This document shows, piece after piece, positions 29,443 to 40,094 of a stretch of DNA of 64,000 bases (the stretch's first letter is position 1; each line of letters begins with the position of its first letter). The notes under the pieces were generated by a model that made no database searches, was not told the origin of the DNA, and saw only the letters and a program-made list of their open reading frames with translations. The translations under genes were made by a program, and so were the position numbers. Location of the stretch: the NCBI GenBank assembly GCA_011388275.1, contig DSAB01000122.1, positions 79,491-143,490 of the forward strand, in the 5' to 3' direction. Source of the DNA: a bacterium. GTDB taxonomy: Bacteria > Zhuqueibacterota > QNDG01 > DSAB01.

Positions 29443-30414
29443 GTGAACATACTGATCACCGGTGGGGCCGGATTTATCGGTTCGCATCTCTGTGACCGAT
29501 TGATGGAACAAGATCATCATTTATGCATCATCGACGATTTGTCGACAGGCAAATACGACAATATCGCTCATCATGCCGGGGATACGCGTTTCCGTTTTAT
29601 TGTTGATACCATCCTTCACACCGAGACACTCGAACCGCTGGTGCAATGGGCTGATCTCATCTATCATCTGGCGGCCAGTGTCGGCGTGAAACGAATCGTT
29701 GAAAAACCGGTCAACACCATCGAGACCAATGTTCTCGGCTCTCACGCGGTTTTAAGTCTGGCAGCCAAATACAACAGAAAGGTCATCCTTTTTTCCACTT
29801 CTGAAGTATATGGTAAAAATCAGCAGCTGCCCTATAACGAAGAGGATGACTGTGTATTCGGTTCGACACAGAAGAGTCGGTGGAGCTATGGATGCACCAA
29901 GGCTCTCGACGAGTTTCTGGGACTGGCCTACCATAAAGAACAGGGGCTTCCGATTATCATCATTCGGGTTTTCAATATGATCGGACCCAGGCAGACCGGA
30001 CAGTACGGGATGGTGGTTCCCACATTTATTCGGCAGGCGCTGCGGAAAATGCCGATTACCGTATACGGCTCCGGAAAGCAGTCCCGCTGTTTTACCTATG
30101 TACTGGATCTGGTTGACGCCCTGATCACTCTTTCGACCCATGATCAGGCTGTCGGAGAGATTTTCAACATCGGCAGTGAAGAAGGGATCACGATTCTCGA
30201 CCTGGCTGCTTTGATAAAGGCCAAAACCGATTCCTCGTCAGAAATTGTTTTTATCCCCTATGAAGATGCTTATGAGGAAGGATTTGAAGATATGTTGAAA
30301 AGAAAACCCGATATTTCAAAGATCCGTGAAATGATCGGTTTCGAAACGAAAAATTCCCTGGACTATGCACTTGATCGAATAATCGACTTTGAGAAAGATC
30401 GGGTCCATCGATAA
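29443..30414 (+). CDS. NAD-dependent nucleotide-sugar epimerase/dehydratase
   Basis: ITGGAGFIGSHLCDRLME; STSEVYGKN; YGCTKALDE; RVFNMIGPRQ. Confidence 0.88.
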   Translation: MNILITGGAGFIGSHLCDRLMEQDHHLCIIDDLSTGKYDNIAHHAGDTRFRFIVDTILHTETLEPLVQWADLIYHLAASVGVKRIVEKPVNTIETNVLGSHAVLSLAAKYNRKVILFSTSEVYGKNQQLPYNEEDDCVFGSTQKSRWSYGCTKALDEFLGLAYHKEQGLPIIIIRVFNMIGPRQTGQYGMVVPTFIRQALRKMPITVYGSGKQSRCFTYVLDLVDALITLSTHDQAVGEIFNIGSEEGITILDLAALIKAKTDSSSEIVFIPYEDAYEEGFEDMLKRKPDISKIREMIGFETKNSLDYALDRIIDFEKDRVHR

Positions 30415-30453
30415 GCAGGATGATCACAGTTTTTTGTCCGGGAGGAGAGATTT

Positions 30454-32142
30454 ATGGGGAATCAATCTTCGACAAAGAAAATGTCTCTCAATACAGTGTG
30501 GAATCCGCCTGTTACGCGACGGGCAAAGAGGACGCTGTTATGGATGGTGCTCCTTATCGCGGCCGGAACCTGGCTGCGGACAGCGAATCTGTCTACTGCC
30601 AGTTTCTGGGTTGACGAAGTCAATGTGGTATTTGCAGCCCAGTCTCTCAATGCAGGAACCGGAGGGGTGCTGCCATCGGGCATGGCTTATACTCGGGCTC
30701 CCGTGTACACGGCCGTCACCGCGTTTTTCTACCGCCTTCTGGGAGTCAATGAAACGACCAGCCGGATTCCCGCGGCTCTGTTCGGCATTTTATGCATTCC
30801 ACTGGCTTATGGAATCACCAGGCGGGTTTTCTCCAGGCAGGCGGGTTTGATGACGGCTTTTTTGGTTGCATTTTCTCATTTCGAAATCGGATGGTCGCGG
30901 GTTGCGAGAATGTACACCCTGCTTCAATGTCTGGCGCTGCTTATTGTCTGGACATTTTTAATGGCGTATGAAAGGAAGCCGTCCACGGGCGACATGACTT
31001 CGAATCCGGAAAAACAAAAAGTGTCCCTGCCCTGGCTGCTGCTTTGCGGCTTACTGATGCTGGTTTCTGTTTTTGGCGTACACATGCTGACGCTGTTTCT
31101 CGGCGCGGGTATACTGGCCTACGTGGCTTTTCGCGCCGGTCTGCAACTGCTGACACAGAGCGATCTGCCGCGCTGGATCAACCCGTATTCAATTACTCTG
31201 GGGCTTGCTCTGCTAAGTATTGCCGGCCTGTGGATCGTGAGCGCCGGACTGCGTTCCATGATAGAAAATTACCTGCAATATACACCCCCGTGGGCGGTTG
31301 AGGGAAGCGCTCAAAACCGGTTGGTTCTTTTTGAGTTTCTCATCGATATGGTTCGATTTCCTCTGGCGGCATTCTTTTTCATCGGCGCATTGCAATGTCT
31401 TTTCAGGGATCAGAAACAAGGATGGGCGCTGCTAATTGCTTTTGGAGTTCCGCTTCTCCTTCTCAGCGGCTTGTTTACTCATCGCGTGCCTACGTATATT
31501 TTTTACGTGTATCCCTTCTTTCTGGCGATCGCCGCTTATGGATTTGTCAATATTGTCGGGTTCGAACATGACCTTCTTCAAAGTCGTCTCGAAGGGCGTG
31601 TTCCGGGCCGGAGCGCAATCACTGCTCTTTTTCTGATGATATTTATTCTTTCTCCCTGGTTCCGTGTGTCGGTCAAGATTCCCCATTTTCCGGACGGACA
31701 AACCAACATGGCGGTCACCCCGGATGAGTGGAAAGAGGCGTGCCGAATCGTCAATAATGAAAAAGAAGAGGGAGAAATGATTCTGGCAAGCCTTCCGCAG
31801 GTTGCTTATTATTATGAAGTGAAAGCTGATTTCGGTTTGAATTGGGCCAACCTGGCTCAATCCAGAAAGATGGAATTTACGAGGAATGGAGAGCTTGTCG
31901 ATGTCTATGCGGGAATTCCTTTTGTACAGACTCTGGATGAGCTCAAGATGCTGACAGAGCAAAACGCGGGATGGATGCTGATATCCCGTTTTTACCAGGA
32001 TCATGATGCCTATATTCCCGAGGAAATCAGAAATTATATTCTTAACCATTTTAATCCGCCCCGTCAGACAAGAAACGGCACGGTGCTGATCTATTATTGG
32101 AATCCAGGAAGTAGTGAAAAAACAGTTCGTTCCGGTATTTGA
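30454..32142 (+). CDS. GT39/ArnT-like membrane glycosyltransferase
   Basis: Multi-TM with N-terminal ASFWVDEVNVVFAAQSL (WxDE motif region). Confidence 0.8.
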   Translation: MGNQSSTKKMSLNTVWNPPVTRRAKRTLLWMVLLIAAGTWLRTANLSTASFWVDEVNVVFAAQSLNAGTGGVLPSGMAYTRAPVYTAVTAFFYRLLGVNETTSRIPAALFGILCIPLAYGITRRVFSRQAGLMTAFLVAFSHFEIGWSRVARMYTLLQCLALLIVWTFLMAYERKPSTGDMTSNPEKQKVSLPWLLLCGLLMLVSVFGVHMLTLFLGAGILAYVAFRAGLQLLTQSDLPRWINPYSITLGLALLSIAGLWIVSAGLRSMIENYLQYTPPWAVEGSAQNRLVLFEFLIDMVRFPLAAFFFIGALQCLFRDQKQGWALLIAFGVPLLLLSGLFTHRVPTYIFYVYPFFLAIAAYGFVNIVGFEHDLLQSRLEGRVPGRSAITALFLMIFILSPWFRVSVKIPHFPDGQTNMAVTPDEWKEACRIVNNEKEEGEMILASLPQVAYYYEVKADFGLNWANLAQSRKMEFTRNGELVDVYAGIPFVQTLDELKMLTEQNAGWMLISRFYQDHDAYIPEEIRNYILNHFNPPRQTRNGTVLIYYWNPGSSEKTVRSGI

Positions 32143-33307
32143 TCGGTATTGTCAAGGTTACAAGGAGAACAGTATTATTTTCAGGGAGTCGAAAAAGGCA
32201 CCCCTGCGGATCGCGATTCTGGGGACACGGGGTATTCCCGCCAATTATGGAGGGTTCGAAACATTTGCCGAAGCCCTGTCGAAATCGCTGGTTGAGCGGG
32301 GTCATGAGGTAACGGTTTACGGCCGGTCCCATTATGTGGACCGTTCGATCCGATCTTATCGGGGTGTTCGGGTCATCGTGGTTCCGTCTGTTCCGCATAA
32401 GTATCTGGATACCCCCTCCAGCACCCTGCTGGCGACTTTAGATGCTGTATTCAGACGTTTTGATCTGATTCTTTACTGCAACAGCGCGAACAGTTTCTGC
32501 TCGTTTCTGCCTCGTGCAGCCGGGAAAAGGGTATTGTTGAACGTGGACGGCCTTGAGTGGAAAAGAGCCAAATGGAACCGGTTTGGACAGGCCGTTTACC
32601 GGATCAGCGAGTTTCTTTCGACATTTCTGCCCGATCATATCGTCACCGATGCCCGGGAGGTTCAGCGGTATTACAGCAGCCAATTCCATTGTGCCAGTAC
32701 ATACATACCCTATGGAGCGCCTATTGGAAGAGTCCGGACTCAGGGTGCACTCAGGACATTTGGGCTGAAAAAAAATCAGTATATTCTTTATGTAAGCCGT
32801 CTGGAGCCGGAAAACAATGCCCATATTGTGATCGAGGCTTTTGAGAAAGTAAAAACCGACATGCCGCTGCTGATTGTCGGTGATGCACCTTACAGCCATG
32901 ACTATATACGAAGGTTGAAGCGAACGAAGGATTCCCGCATTCGCTTTACCGGATATGTTTTCGGTCAGGGATACCGGGAATTGCAGTCCCATGCCTATTG
33001 TTATGTTCAGGCGACGGAAGTGGGCGGAACCCATCCCGCCCTGGTCGAGGCCATGGGACATGGCAACTGCATTCTTGCCAATGATGTGCCGGAGCATCGG
33101 GAAGTCTTGGGTGATGCGGGCTTGTATTTTCGGACAGCCTGCTGTGACACCTTGACTGAACGGTTTCAGAATGTTGTGGATAATCCCCGAAAAGTCGAGG
33201 AATTTAAAAAACGTTCGAAAGCCAGAGCGGAGGCCAGGTATACCTGGGATAAAGTGACTGATGCCTATGAAAGACTCTTTTACCGCATGATGGGGAGACA
33301 GTCATGA
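32114..33307 (+). CDS. GT4 glycosyltransferase with DUF1972-type N-terminus (rhamnosyltransferase-like)
   Basis: LRIAILGTRGIPANYGGFETFAEALSKSLVERGHEVTVYGRS, VGGTHPALVEAMGHGNCILAND; overlaps upstream CDS. Confidence 0.88.
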   Translation: MKKQFVPVFDRYCQGYKENSIIFRESKKAPLRIAILGTRGIPANYGGFETFAEALSKSLVERGHEVTVYGRSHYVDRSIRSYRGVRVIVVPSVPHKYLDTPSSTLLATLDAVFRRFDLILYCNSANSFCSFLPRAAGKRVLLNVDGLEWKRAKWNRFGQAVYRISEFLSTFLPDHIVTDAREVQRYYSSQFHCASTYIPYGAPIGRVRTQGALRTFGLKKNQYILYVSRLEPENNAHIVIEAFEKVKTDMPLLIVGDAPYSHDYIRRLKRTKDSRIRFTGYVFGQGYRELQSHAYCYVQATEVGGTHPALVEAMGHGNCILANDVPEHREVLGDAGLYFRTACCDTLTERFQNVVDNPRKVEEFKKRSKARAEARYTWDKVTDAYERLFYRMMGRQS

Positions 33308-34263
33308 ATCGATGGTGTGTAACCGGCGGAAACGGTTTGCTGGGGACCAAACTCATAAAGGCTTCGCCGGAACATGTCGAATGGCTCTCTTTAGACATAC
33401 ACGAGCTTTCTTTTGTGCCTTTAAAGGGTGAGTATGTCAGAGCGGATATTACCTCAAAGGCCGAGACAATGTCCCTGATTTCCCGCTTTCGTCCTGAAGT
33501 GGTTTTTCATACAGCGGCTTTAACCCATGTCGATGAATGTGAAACAAATCGGGATCGGGCCTGGGACGTTAATGTGTCCGGTGCCGAGAATGTGGCTGAA
33601 GCATGCCGTGCCTGCGGTGCTTCAATGATCCATCTGTCGACGGATTATGTATTCGACGGACGTTCCGGACCCTACGATGAAGAAGCCGGCACTTGTCCAC
33701 TGAATTACTATGGAACAACCAAACTCGAGAGCGAAGTCAGGGTGAGTGCCGCTTGTCCGGATTCGATTATTGCTCGCTCCATGGTACTTTATGGATATGA
33801 GCCGCATGTACGGCCTAATTTTGCCATGTGGGTAATTGGATCTCTTTTGCAGGGAAGAACAATTTCAGTTGTGACGGATCAAATGGGAAATCCCACACTG
33901 GCCGATGATCTGGCCAGTGGACTGATCGCTCTGACGGGCATGAAGTACCACGGGGTGCTCCATACAGCCGGCGGGGAATGGATTAGCCGGTTCGATTTCG
34001 CGAAAAGGCTGGCCGGGGTTTTTACACTCGATGACTCTTTGATTCGCGAAATCAAAACCTCTGAACTTGAATTGCCGGCTTCCAGGCCTCTGCTCTCGGG
34101 GCTGAAAACAGATAGAATGAATCAATTGGGCATTCATTTTCAGAAAGTGGATTCAGCCCTGCGATTGATGAAACTGCAGATGGAACATTTTGGGGCCATT
34201 CGCGCATACCTCGAAGAAAATCCGGAGAAAGATCAGGAGAACAATTATGAAAATAAAGCATGA
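33304..34263 (+). CDS. dTDP-4-dehydrorhamnose reductase-like SDR
   Basis: TGGNGLLGTKLI, HTAALTHVDECETNRDRAWDVNVSGAENVA, HLSTDYVFDG, YYGTTKLESE (RmlD-like). Confidence 0.83.
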   Translation: MNRWCVTGGNGLLGTKLIKASPEHVEWLSLDIHELSFVPLKGEYVRADITSKAETMSLISRFRPEVVFHTAALTHVDECETNRDRAWDVNVSGAENVAEACRACGASMIHLSTDYVFDGRSGPYDEEAGTCPLNYYGTTKLESEVRVSAACPDSIIARSMVLYGYEPHVRPNFAMWVIGSLLQGRTISVVTDQMGNPTLADDLASGLIALTGMKYHGVLHTAGGEWISRFDFAKRLAGVFTLDDSLIREIKTSELELPASRPLLSGLKTDRMNQLGIHFQKVDSALRLMKLQMEHFGAIRAYLEENPEKDQENNYENKA

Positions 34264-35926
34264 TTCAATCGAGTCGAAAGGCGGATGGCGGGAGTATTTT
34301 TGGGTCGGTTTCATTTGTCTCTGGGCTGTTTCTCTCAGGCTGTTTCTCATGCGATATCGGTTTGCGCTTTGTTTTGATGAAGTCAATTATGTCAAGATGG
34401 CAGCCAGTGTCGCCCGTGAGAGCCTGTCACAAGGTTTGCATCCTTACTGGCCGCCTCTTTATCCGATGCTTGTTGGATTGATGGCAAAAATATCCTTTCA
34501 CCCGGAGGCCATCGCCAGAGGAGTATCCGTGATCAGTGGCGTTGCTGTTTTACCGGTTGTCTATTCTTTTGTGCGCCGTTATTTAAACCGGTCAACGGCC
34601 GTGCTCTCTTTGCTTTTATTGGGCACATTCCCGGCATTGGCCTATTCCGATACAGCGGCTCATACCGAATCGCTCTATACACTGCTGACCCTGTCCGGTG
34701 TGTTTTTGGGCTGGAGGGCCCTTGAACAAAAATCATGGTGGCGTGCCGGAGCGGCGGGTATTCTATTCGGATGCGGATACCTGTTACGGCCTGAAGGGAT
34801 CGGGTACGCAATTGTCTTGTGTGCTGTTCTGGGATTGCTCTTTATAATCGATAAAGGATTCAGAAAGCGCTCGATCCAGATGCTTGTTCTCGTTGTTACG
34901 GGTTTTTTAATGATTTCTGCACCCTATTTTTTATACTTGAGGAACGTGACGGGCCAATGGACCCTCAGCACAAAGGGTCGGGCCAATCAACTGGGACAGG
35001 CAATTCTTATCAACGATCTGGACAGGGATGGGTCGGTTTTTGGCCTGCTCTCCGAGGATAACACGCAGGTTCTTATCGACCAGATCTATCATAAAGGAGA
35101 TTTTCTGAAACATGAAAAGATTCGGGAAGCTCCTATCGTTTCCATTACACCCGGTCTGATGGCGAAAAAATATGCGGTGAATTTGCATCATTTGATGCAA
35201 ACGGATATCAATCAGGCTCTTACTTTCTTCGTTTTTATCTTTATGGTTCTTGGCCTTTTCGGAGAAGCGTGGGATCGAAAACGCAGTCTTCGCGAGCTCT
35301 ATCTGGCAGCGTATTTCTTCTTTTTCTGGTTTATTGTAATACCCCTTTTTTTCATCAATCAACGGTATTTATTGCCGCTTGTTCCAATTGCCCTGGTCTG
35401 GGCAGCGCAGGGATTGATGTTTTGGACCCGATGGATGCAAGAAACCATTGAGCAGGCGGGATTTCGTAAAAAGAATCTTATTGTATCATTGATGCTGGGA
35501 GTTGCTCTTGCCGGTACTTTTTTACCGGGTTTAACAAGGGTCATGACCAAGGATATGTGGTCAGCGGATTATTGGTCAGATCCGGTTGAGGAGAAGATTG
35601 CCGGTTTGTGGCTGAGGGATCACACGGATTCATCCCCTGTGGTCATGAGCCGTTATCATACGGCTGGATATTATGCGGGCAATTACCGTATTGAACAGTC
35701 AGTAACATTGCCTGAAACCACAGTGGATCGTATGCTGGCTTATGCACGGCACCGTGAAGTGGATTTTATTCTTATCAATGAGCGTTATATGGATGATCAT
35801 CCCGGGATGGTACCCCTGCTAAATGGAGATTATCCGCCGGATTTGGTGCCGGTTTATCAGAATACTTTTCCATCGGGTTTGAAACTCGTGATCTTCAGAC
35901 TCATGGATGGAGAACAGGAGTTATGA
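34247..35926 (+). CDS. GT39-family membrane glycosyltransferase (second copy)
   Basis: CFDEVNYVKMAASV near N-terminus, YWPPLYPMLVGL, many TM helices; ATG at 34247 within the 3' end of the upstream gene. Confidence 0.8.
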   Translation: MKIKHDSIESKGGWREYFWVGFICLWAVSLRLFLMRYRFALCFDEVNYVKMAASVARESLSQGLHPYWPPLYPMLVGLMAKISFHPEAIARGVSVISGVAVLPVVYSFVRRYLNRSTAVLSLLLLGTFPALAYSDTAAHTESLYTLLTLSGVFLGWRALEQKSWWRAGAAGILFGCGYLLRPEGIGYAIVLCAVLGLLFIIDKGFRKRSIQMLVLVVTGFLMISAPYFLYLRNVTGQWTLSTKGRANQLGQAILINDLDRDGSVFGLLSEDNTQVLIDQIYHKGDFLKHEKIREAPIVSITPGLMAKKYAVNLHHLMQTDINQALTFFVFIFMVLGLFGEAWDRKRSLRELYLAAYFFFFWFIVIPLFFINQRYLLPLVPIALVWAAQGLMFWTRWMQETIEQAGFRKKNLIVSLMLGVALAGTFLPGLTRVMTKDMWSADYWSDPVEEKIAGLWLRDHTDSSPVVMSRYHTAGYYAGNYRIEQSVTLPETTVDRMLAYARHREVDFILINERYMDDHPGMVPLLNGDYPPDLVPVYQNTFPSGLKLVIFRLMDGEQEL

Positions 35927-37413
35927 AGGAAAAGAGTCCGATCTCAGTACTATTCACACTGCTGATTCTTATCGGCGCGGCCTTTCTTGGTTTTGCTTTC
36001 CTGGCTTCGGATATTGATTCCCGCTGGGTGATCGCCATTATTTTCTTTCTCGCAGGTGCGGCAGGACTGCCTCTGGTTCATGACAAAGAGTTGCTTCTTC
36101 TTCGAGCAATGGCCTTTACCATCCCTTATGCCGTGGGCTTTTTGTATCGGGATCAGGTCGCTTCCGATATCATTTGGATCTTCGATCTATTTCTTTACGC
36201 ACTCTATGCTTTCTGGTTTATACGGACCGGCGGTTTTCGCAATGTCCGCTTCATTACCGGTCGTGTGACCGATGTCGCCCTGATAATGATTATGTGGTCC
36301 GTCCTTTCTGTTGTCATCGCCGTTTCCCAGCTGTCGAGTGGTTTCGGTGTGGTCTTTGAAATCAAGGCGTTTCTGGTTTTGTTTTATCTCATCAACAACA
36401 TCAAGGATAAAAAGAAGCTTATGGCTGTTGTTGAATGCCTCATCTTGGGTTTGGCCATTCAGGCCGGCCTTGGGGTTCTGCAATCTGTTTCCGGGAGCAC
36501 GCTGGGATTGGAGTTTCTGGGGGAACGAAGTCAAAGCCTGTGGTGGAGAGGAGCCAGAGTATACGGGACGTTTGGATTTCCGAATAATTACGCCGCGTAT
36601 ATGAGCCTGCTTATACCCCTTTCAATCAGTCTTTTCTATTATTACCGGGGATGGAGAAAACTCTTATACAGTATTATAACGGTCATGAGTTTCTTCTCTC
36701 TGGGTCTTTCCTATTCGCGGTCGGCCTGGGTAGGTACGGCCGGATCCCTGATAATAATGTTTCTCCTGATTGCCAAAGCCAAAAGGATGGATCCCAAAAC
36801 CTATCGAATGGCCCTGATAGTGGTCATAGCCGCTATTGTCATCGGTTCGATCTTTTGGGAAATGATCATGATCCGGACTGAGCAGGAAACAGACTATCGC
36901 ATGCTTCAAATAGAAATTGCTCTTCAGATCATCAGATCGAATCCGATTATCGGGGTGGGTTTGTATAATTATCAATATCACTCCTATGATCTATTTGCTT
37001 TTTGGCAACCGGTTCATAATTGTTATCTTCGGTTGGCAACGGAAACGGGAATACCCGGGATGATTCTGTTTCTATGGTTATATTTCCTGGTTATGCGTGA
37101 ATCCTATCGAAGCCTGAAATTCAATGACAAGCTGATCAATGCCGTGGGAATGGGTATTTTCTGCGGGCATGCCGCCTTTGCCACGATTATTCTTTTCGGG
37201 CCCGAGTATCAACATTATCGTCAAAAATTCTTGTTCTGGGTTCTTGCCGGACTGGCAATTTCTCTCAAACGGGTGCGACTGACAGAGATCGATAAAGAAA
37301 AAAGGCTTAAAGAAAAAAGGCGAATTCGTGCATTGGGAGATCCTTCCACTCGGCGGAGTATCGTTCCGGCCCCACCGATAGAGCAGATGAAACCGGAGGA
37401 AGATTTTTCATGA
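35923..37413 (+). CDS. O-antigen ligase/polymerase (Wzy/WaaL-type)
   Basis: Multi-TM with FPNNYAAYMSLLIPL, LGLSYSRSAWVG, IIGVGLYNYQYHSYD...VHNCYLRLATETGIPGMILFLWL. Confidence 0.88.
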   Translation: MKEKSPISVLFTLLILIGAAFLGFAFLASDIDSRWVIAIIFFLAGAAGLPLVHDKELLLLRAMAFTIPYAVGFLYRDQVASDIIWIFDLFLYALYAFWFIRTGGFRNVRFITGRVTDVALIMIMWSVLSVVIAVSQLSSGFGVVFEIKAFLVLFYLINNIKDKKKLMAVVECLILGLAIQAGLGVLQSVSGSTLGLEFLGERSQSLWWRGARVYGTFGFPNNYAAYMSLLIPLSISLFYYYRGWRKLLYSIITVMSFFSLGLSYSRSAWVGTAGSLIIMFLLIAKAKRMDPKTYRMALIVVIAAIVIGSIFWEMIMIRTEQETDYRMLQIEIALQIIRSNPIIGVGLYNYQYHSYDLFAFWQPVHNCYLRLATETGIPGMILFLWLYFLVMRESYRSLKFNDKLINAVGMGIFCGHAAFATIILFGPEYQHYRQKFLFWVLAGLAISLKRVRLTEIDKEKRLKEKRRIRALGDPSTRRSIVPAPPIEQMKPEEDFS

Positions 37414-38657
37414 AAATTTTGATGATCAACAAGTTTTATTTTTTAAAAGGCGGATCGGAACGATATTTCTTCGAACTTGGTCATATACTGCGTTCCCATG
37501 GACACGAGGTCATTCCTTTTTCCATGAAACACCCTGAAAATGAACCGACTCCGTATACCCGTTATTTTGTGGAAGAAATAGAATTTAATCTGGATTCAGC
37601 ATGGCAGCGTTTGATCAATGGCATTCGGATTGCAGGTAGAATACTGTACTCCTGGCAGGCACGGCACCGCCTTGAAACCCTGATCCGTGCGACTCGGCCT
37701 CAAGTGGCCCATTGCCATATGATCGATCATCAGATTTCTCCTTCCATTTTGCATACATTGAGAAAACACAGAATTCCGGTTCTGCTGACAACGCATCAGA
37801 CAAAGATTATTTGTCCCAATTACCGGCTTTTCAACTGGTCGAAAATGCGAGTCTGTGAAAAATGCCTAAGCCATCATTACTATTGGCCGGTTATCGAGAA
37901 GTGCCATAAAAATTCTCGAATGGCGGGTCTGCTGATCGCCGTGGAATCCTATTCGCATCATGTGATGCGGCTGTATGAGAAATACGTGGATGTTCTTCAT
38001 GTCCCCAGCTGTTTTTTTCGTCAAAAATTCATACAGGCTGGATACAGTGCCGGCAAGATCAGTCAATTGTACTACACGATTCAGGTGGATCGGTATGAGC
38101 CCAGATATACAGATGACGATTATTTTTTATACTTCGGACGCATTGAAGAGGCCAAGGGACTCGATACCCTGCTTTCGGCCATGCACAGCGTTCCACAGGG
38201 AAGGCTTTTTATTGTCGGTCGCGGGGACTACGAGCCGGAGCTGAAGAACAGGGCTCGTAAAACGGGCCTGAAAAATGTGACGTTTTTGGGACCCCGTTTT
38301 GGTGAAGAGCTGAAAGAGATTGTTCAAAACTGCCAATTCGTTATTGTCCCTTCGGAATGTTATGATAACTCCCCGCTGGTAATTTATGAAGCGTATGCAC
38401 TGGGAAAGCCCGTTATAGGAGCGGATATCGGAGGCATTCCGGAACTGATTGAGGAGGGATGCACCGGAAAGCTCTTTCAGGCCGGTAATGCCCATGAATT
38501 GGCCATTCATATCCGATGGATGCTGAATAATCCACAATTACGAATCAGCATGGGACGGTCCGCGAGGCAAAAAGCAGAACGCGAATTCAGTCCGGAAGTG
38601 CATTATCAAAAAATATTTGATCTTTACCAGAATTTACTGAAAAGGGGAAAAACCTGA
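37410..38657 (+). CDS. GT4 glycosyltransferase
   Basis: INKFYFLKGGSERYFFELGHILRSHGHEV; FYFGRIEEAKGLDTLL region; PSECYDNSPLVIYEAYALGKPVIGADIGGIPELI. Confidence 0.9.
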   Translation: MKILMINKFYFLKGGSERYFFELGHILRSHGHEVIPFSMKHPENEPTPYTRYFVEEIEFNLDSAWQRLINGIRIAGRILYSWQARHRLETLIRATRPQVAHCHMIDHQISPSILHTLRKHRIPVLLTTHQTKIICPNYRLFNWSKMRVCEKCLSHHYYWPVIEKCHKNSRMAGLLIAVESYSHHVMRLYEKYVDVLHVPSCFFRQKFIQAGYSAGKISQLYYTIQVDRYEPRYTDDDYFLYFGRIEEAKGLDTLLSAMHSVPQGRLFIVGRGDYEPELKNRARKTGLKNVTFLGPRFGEELKEIVQNCQFVIVPSECYDNSPLVIYEAYALGKPVIGADIGGIPELIEEGCTGKLFQAGNAHELAIHIRWMLNNPQLRISMGRSARQKAEREFSPEVHYQKIFDLYQNLLKRGKT

Positions 38658-40093
38658 ACACCCATGGAAAAATAGTAACCAACTCGGTTCTTCTTATGGG
38701 TGCCGAAGTTTTCCGCCGATTTTTTCGTTTCGGTCTGGTCGTGGTTTCGGCCCGATTGCTGGGGGATTTCAGATATGGAGACTTCTCCTTTGGTCTGGCC
38801 TATACCTCGCTTTTTCTGATTCTGGCCGATTTGGGGATTCATAAACTGATTGTACGGGAACTGGCCAGGTCTCCGAAGAATCTTCAAAAGTATCTGGGCA
38901 ACGGATTGTTTTTAAAGACTCTGCTGTCCGCCCTGACATTGCTGTTCATTGCCGGATTTCTGAATATCAAGCCTGTTTCTCCACATGTTCGCAATACCGT
39001 TTATATTCTGGGGTTTTTCCAGATTACGACTTCATTTATTGAGTTTTTCAAAGCCATTTTCCAGGCGTTTGAAAAAATGAAGTACGATGCCGCAGCCACG
39101 CTCATAGAGACTCTGTCATTGACATCCATCGGGGTGGGCGTGTTGCTGGCCGGAGGCGGTATTCAAATGCTGGCACTGGCTTATTTGGCGGCCAGCATGA
39201 TAACTCTTGTTTATGTTCTGTTAACTCTGGCCGCTCACTTCACACCCCTGCTCATCGCGTTTGAACCGCGTTTGATCCGATATTTATTGCGGGAAGGGCT
39301 TCCCATCGGCATCAATTATTTCTTTTCCACACTCTTTACTTTTGTCGATACAGTCATGCTTAAGTGGATGGTCAACAGTCAGGTAGTGGGATGGTATAAT
39401 GCGGCTTACCGACTGGTATTCGCTCTGCAGTCCATTGGAGTAGGGATTCTTCACTCTGTCTTTCCCGAACTTTCTCACACATATTATCAATCACGGACTC
39501 GTTATACGGTTGTGTTCCAAAAGACCGGGAAAGCCATGATTTATCTCGGAATCACAGCGGCTTTCTTTATTTCCATGCTGTCCGATGAAATCGTATTTTT
39601 TATTTACGGTGAGAAATATATTCGAGCCGGTCTGGCTCTTGCCATATTGATATGGACCACGCCGTTTATGTTCATCAACACACTCATGGCATTCATAGCA
39701 GCATCGGCTGACAGGCAGCGATTTTCCGCATGGGCCATGGGGATAAGCGCTTTCTTCAATATTGTTCTCAATTATATTCTCATTCCCCGTTACTCTTTTG
39801 TCGGTGCGGGAATTACGACCCTTGCCACGCAGATGTTGAACTTTCTCATGCATTATTTTTATCTGACCCGTTATATTGTTCGGCCCAGAATCTGGAGCAG
39901 TCTGTGGCGTGTGATTGTCATCAATCTGCCGGCCGCGCTGCTTATGCGCTGTTTCGACCAATGGAATTGGATCGTATTGGGAATCGGAGGAATCATTCTC
40001 ACCTTGTGCATGACCTGGATAACACATTTTTTCGATGCAGAAGAGTTGCGGATGTTGAAGTCACTGTTCGTCAAAGGGAAAGAAAGAGAATAA
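38654..40093 (+). CDS. Polysaccharide flippase, Wzx/MOP family (second copy)
   Basis: MOP-type TM profile. N-terminus extended to a CTG start (38654), giving THGKIVTNSVLLMGAEVFRRFFRFGLVVVSARLLGDFRYGDFSFGLAY; the ORF track ATG at 38696 would trim the conserved first helix. Confidence 0.82.
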   Translation: MNTHGKIVTNSVLLMGAEVFRRFFRFGLVVVSARLLGDFRYGDFSFGLAYTSLFLILADLGIHKLIVRELARSPKNLQKYLGNGLFLKTLLSALTLLFIAGFLNIKPVSPHVRNTVYILGFFQITTSFIEFFKAIFQAFEKMKYDAAATLIETLSLTSIGVGVLLAGGGIQMLALAYLAASMITLVYVLLTLAAHFTPLLIAFEPRLIRYLLREGLPIGINYFFSTLFTFVDTVMLKWMVNSQVVGWYNAAYRLVFALQSIGVGILHSVFPELSHTYYQSRTRYTVVFQKTGKAMIYLGITAAFFISMLSDEIVFFIYGEKYIRAGLALAILIWTTPFMFINTLMAFIAASADRQRFSAWAMGISAFFNIVLNYILIPRYSFVGAGITTLATQMLNFLMHYFYLTRYIVRPRIWSSLWRVIVINLPAALLMRCFDQWNWIVLGIGGIILTLCMTWITHFFDAEELRMLKSLFVKGKERE

Positions 40094-40094
40094 A

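Noticed and set aside
33304-34263. RmlD-like gene read as evidence of a full dTDP-rhamnose pathway
   Set aside because: No rmlA, rmlB or rmlC homologue is visible in this window, so the pathway cannot be claimed from here.
37294-37321. Direct repeat AAAGAAAAAAGGC x2 with an A6G run resembling a dnaX-type slippery site at the wzy 3' end
   Set aside because: The zero-frame codons are GAA AAA AGG, so the heptamer A AAA AAG is not in the X XXY YYZ phase; it reads as a simple 15-nt duplication encoding KEKRL/KEKRR.
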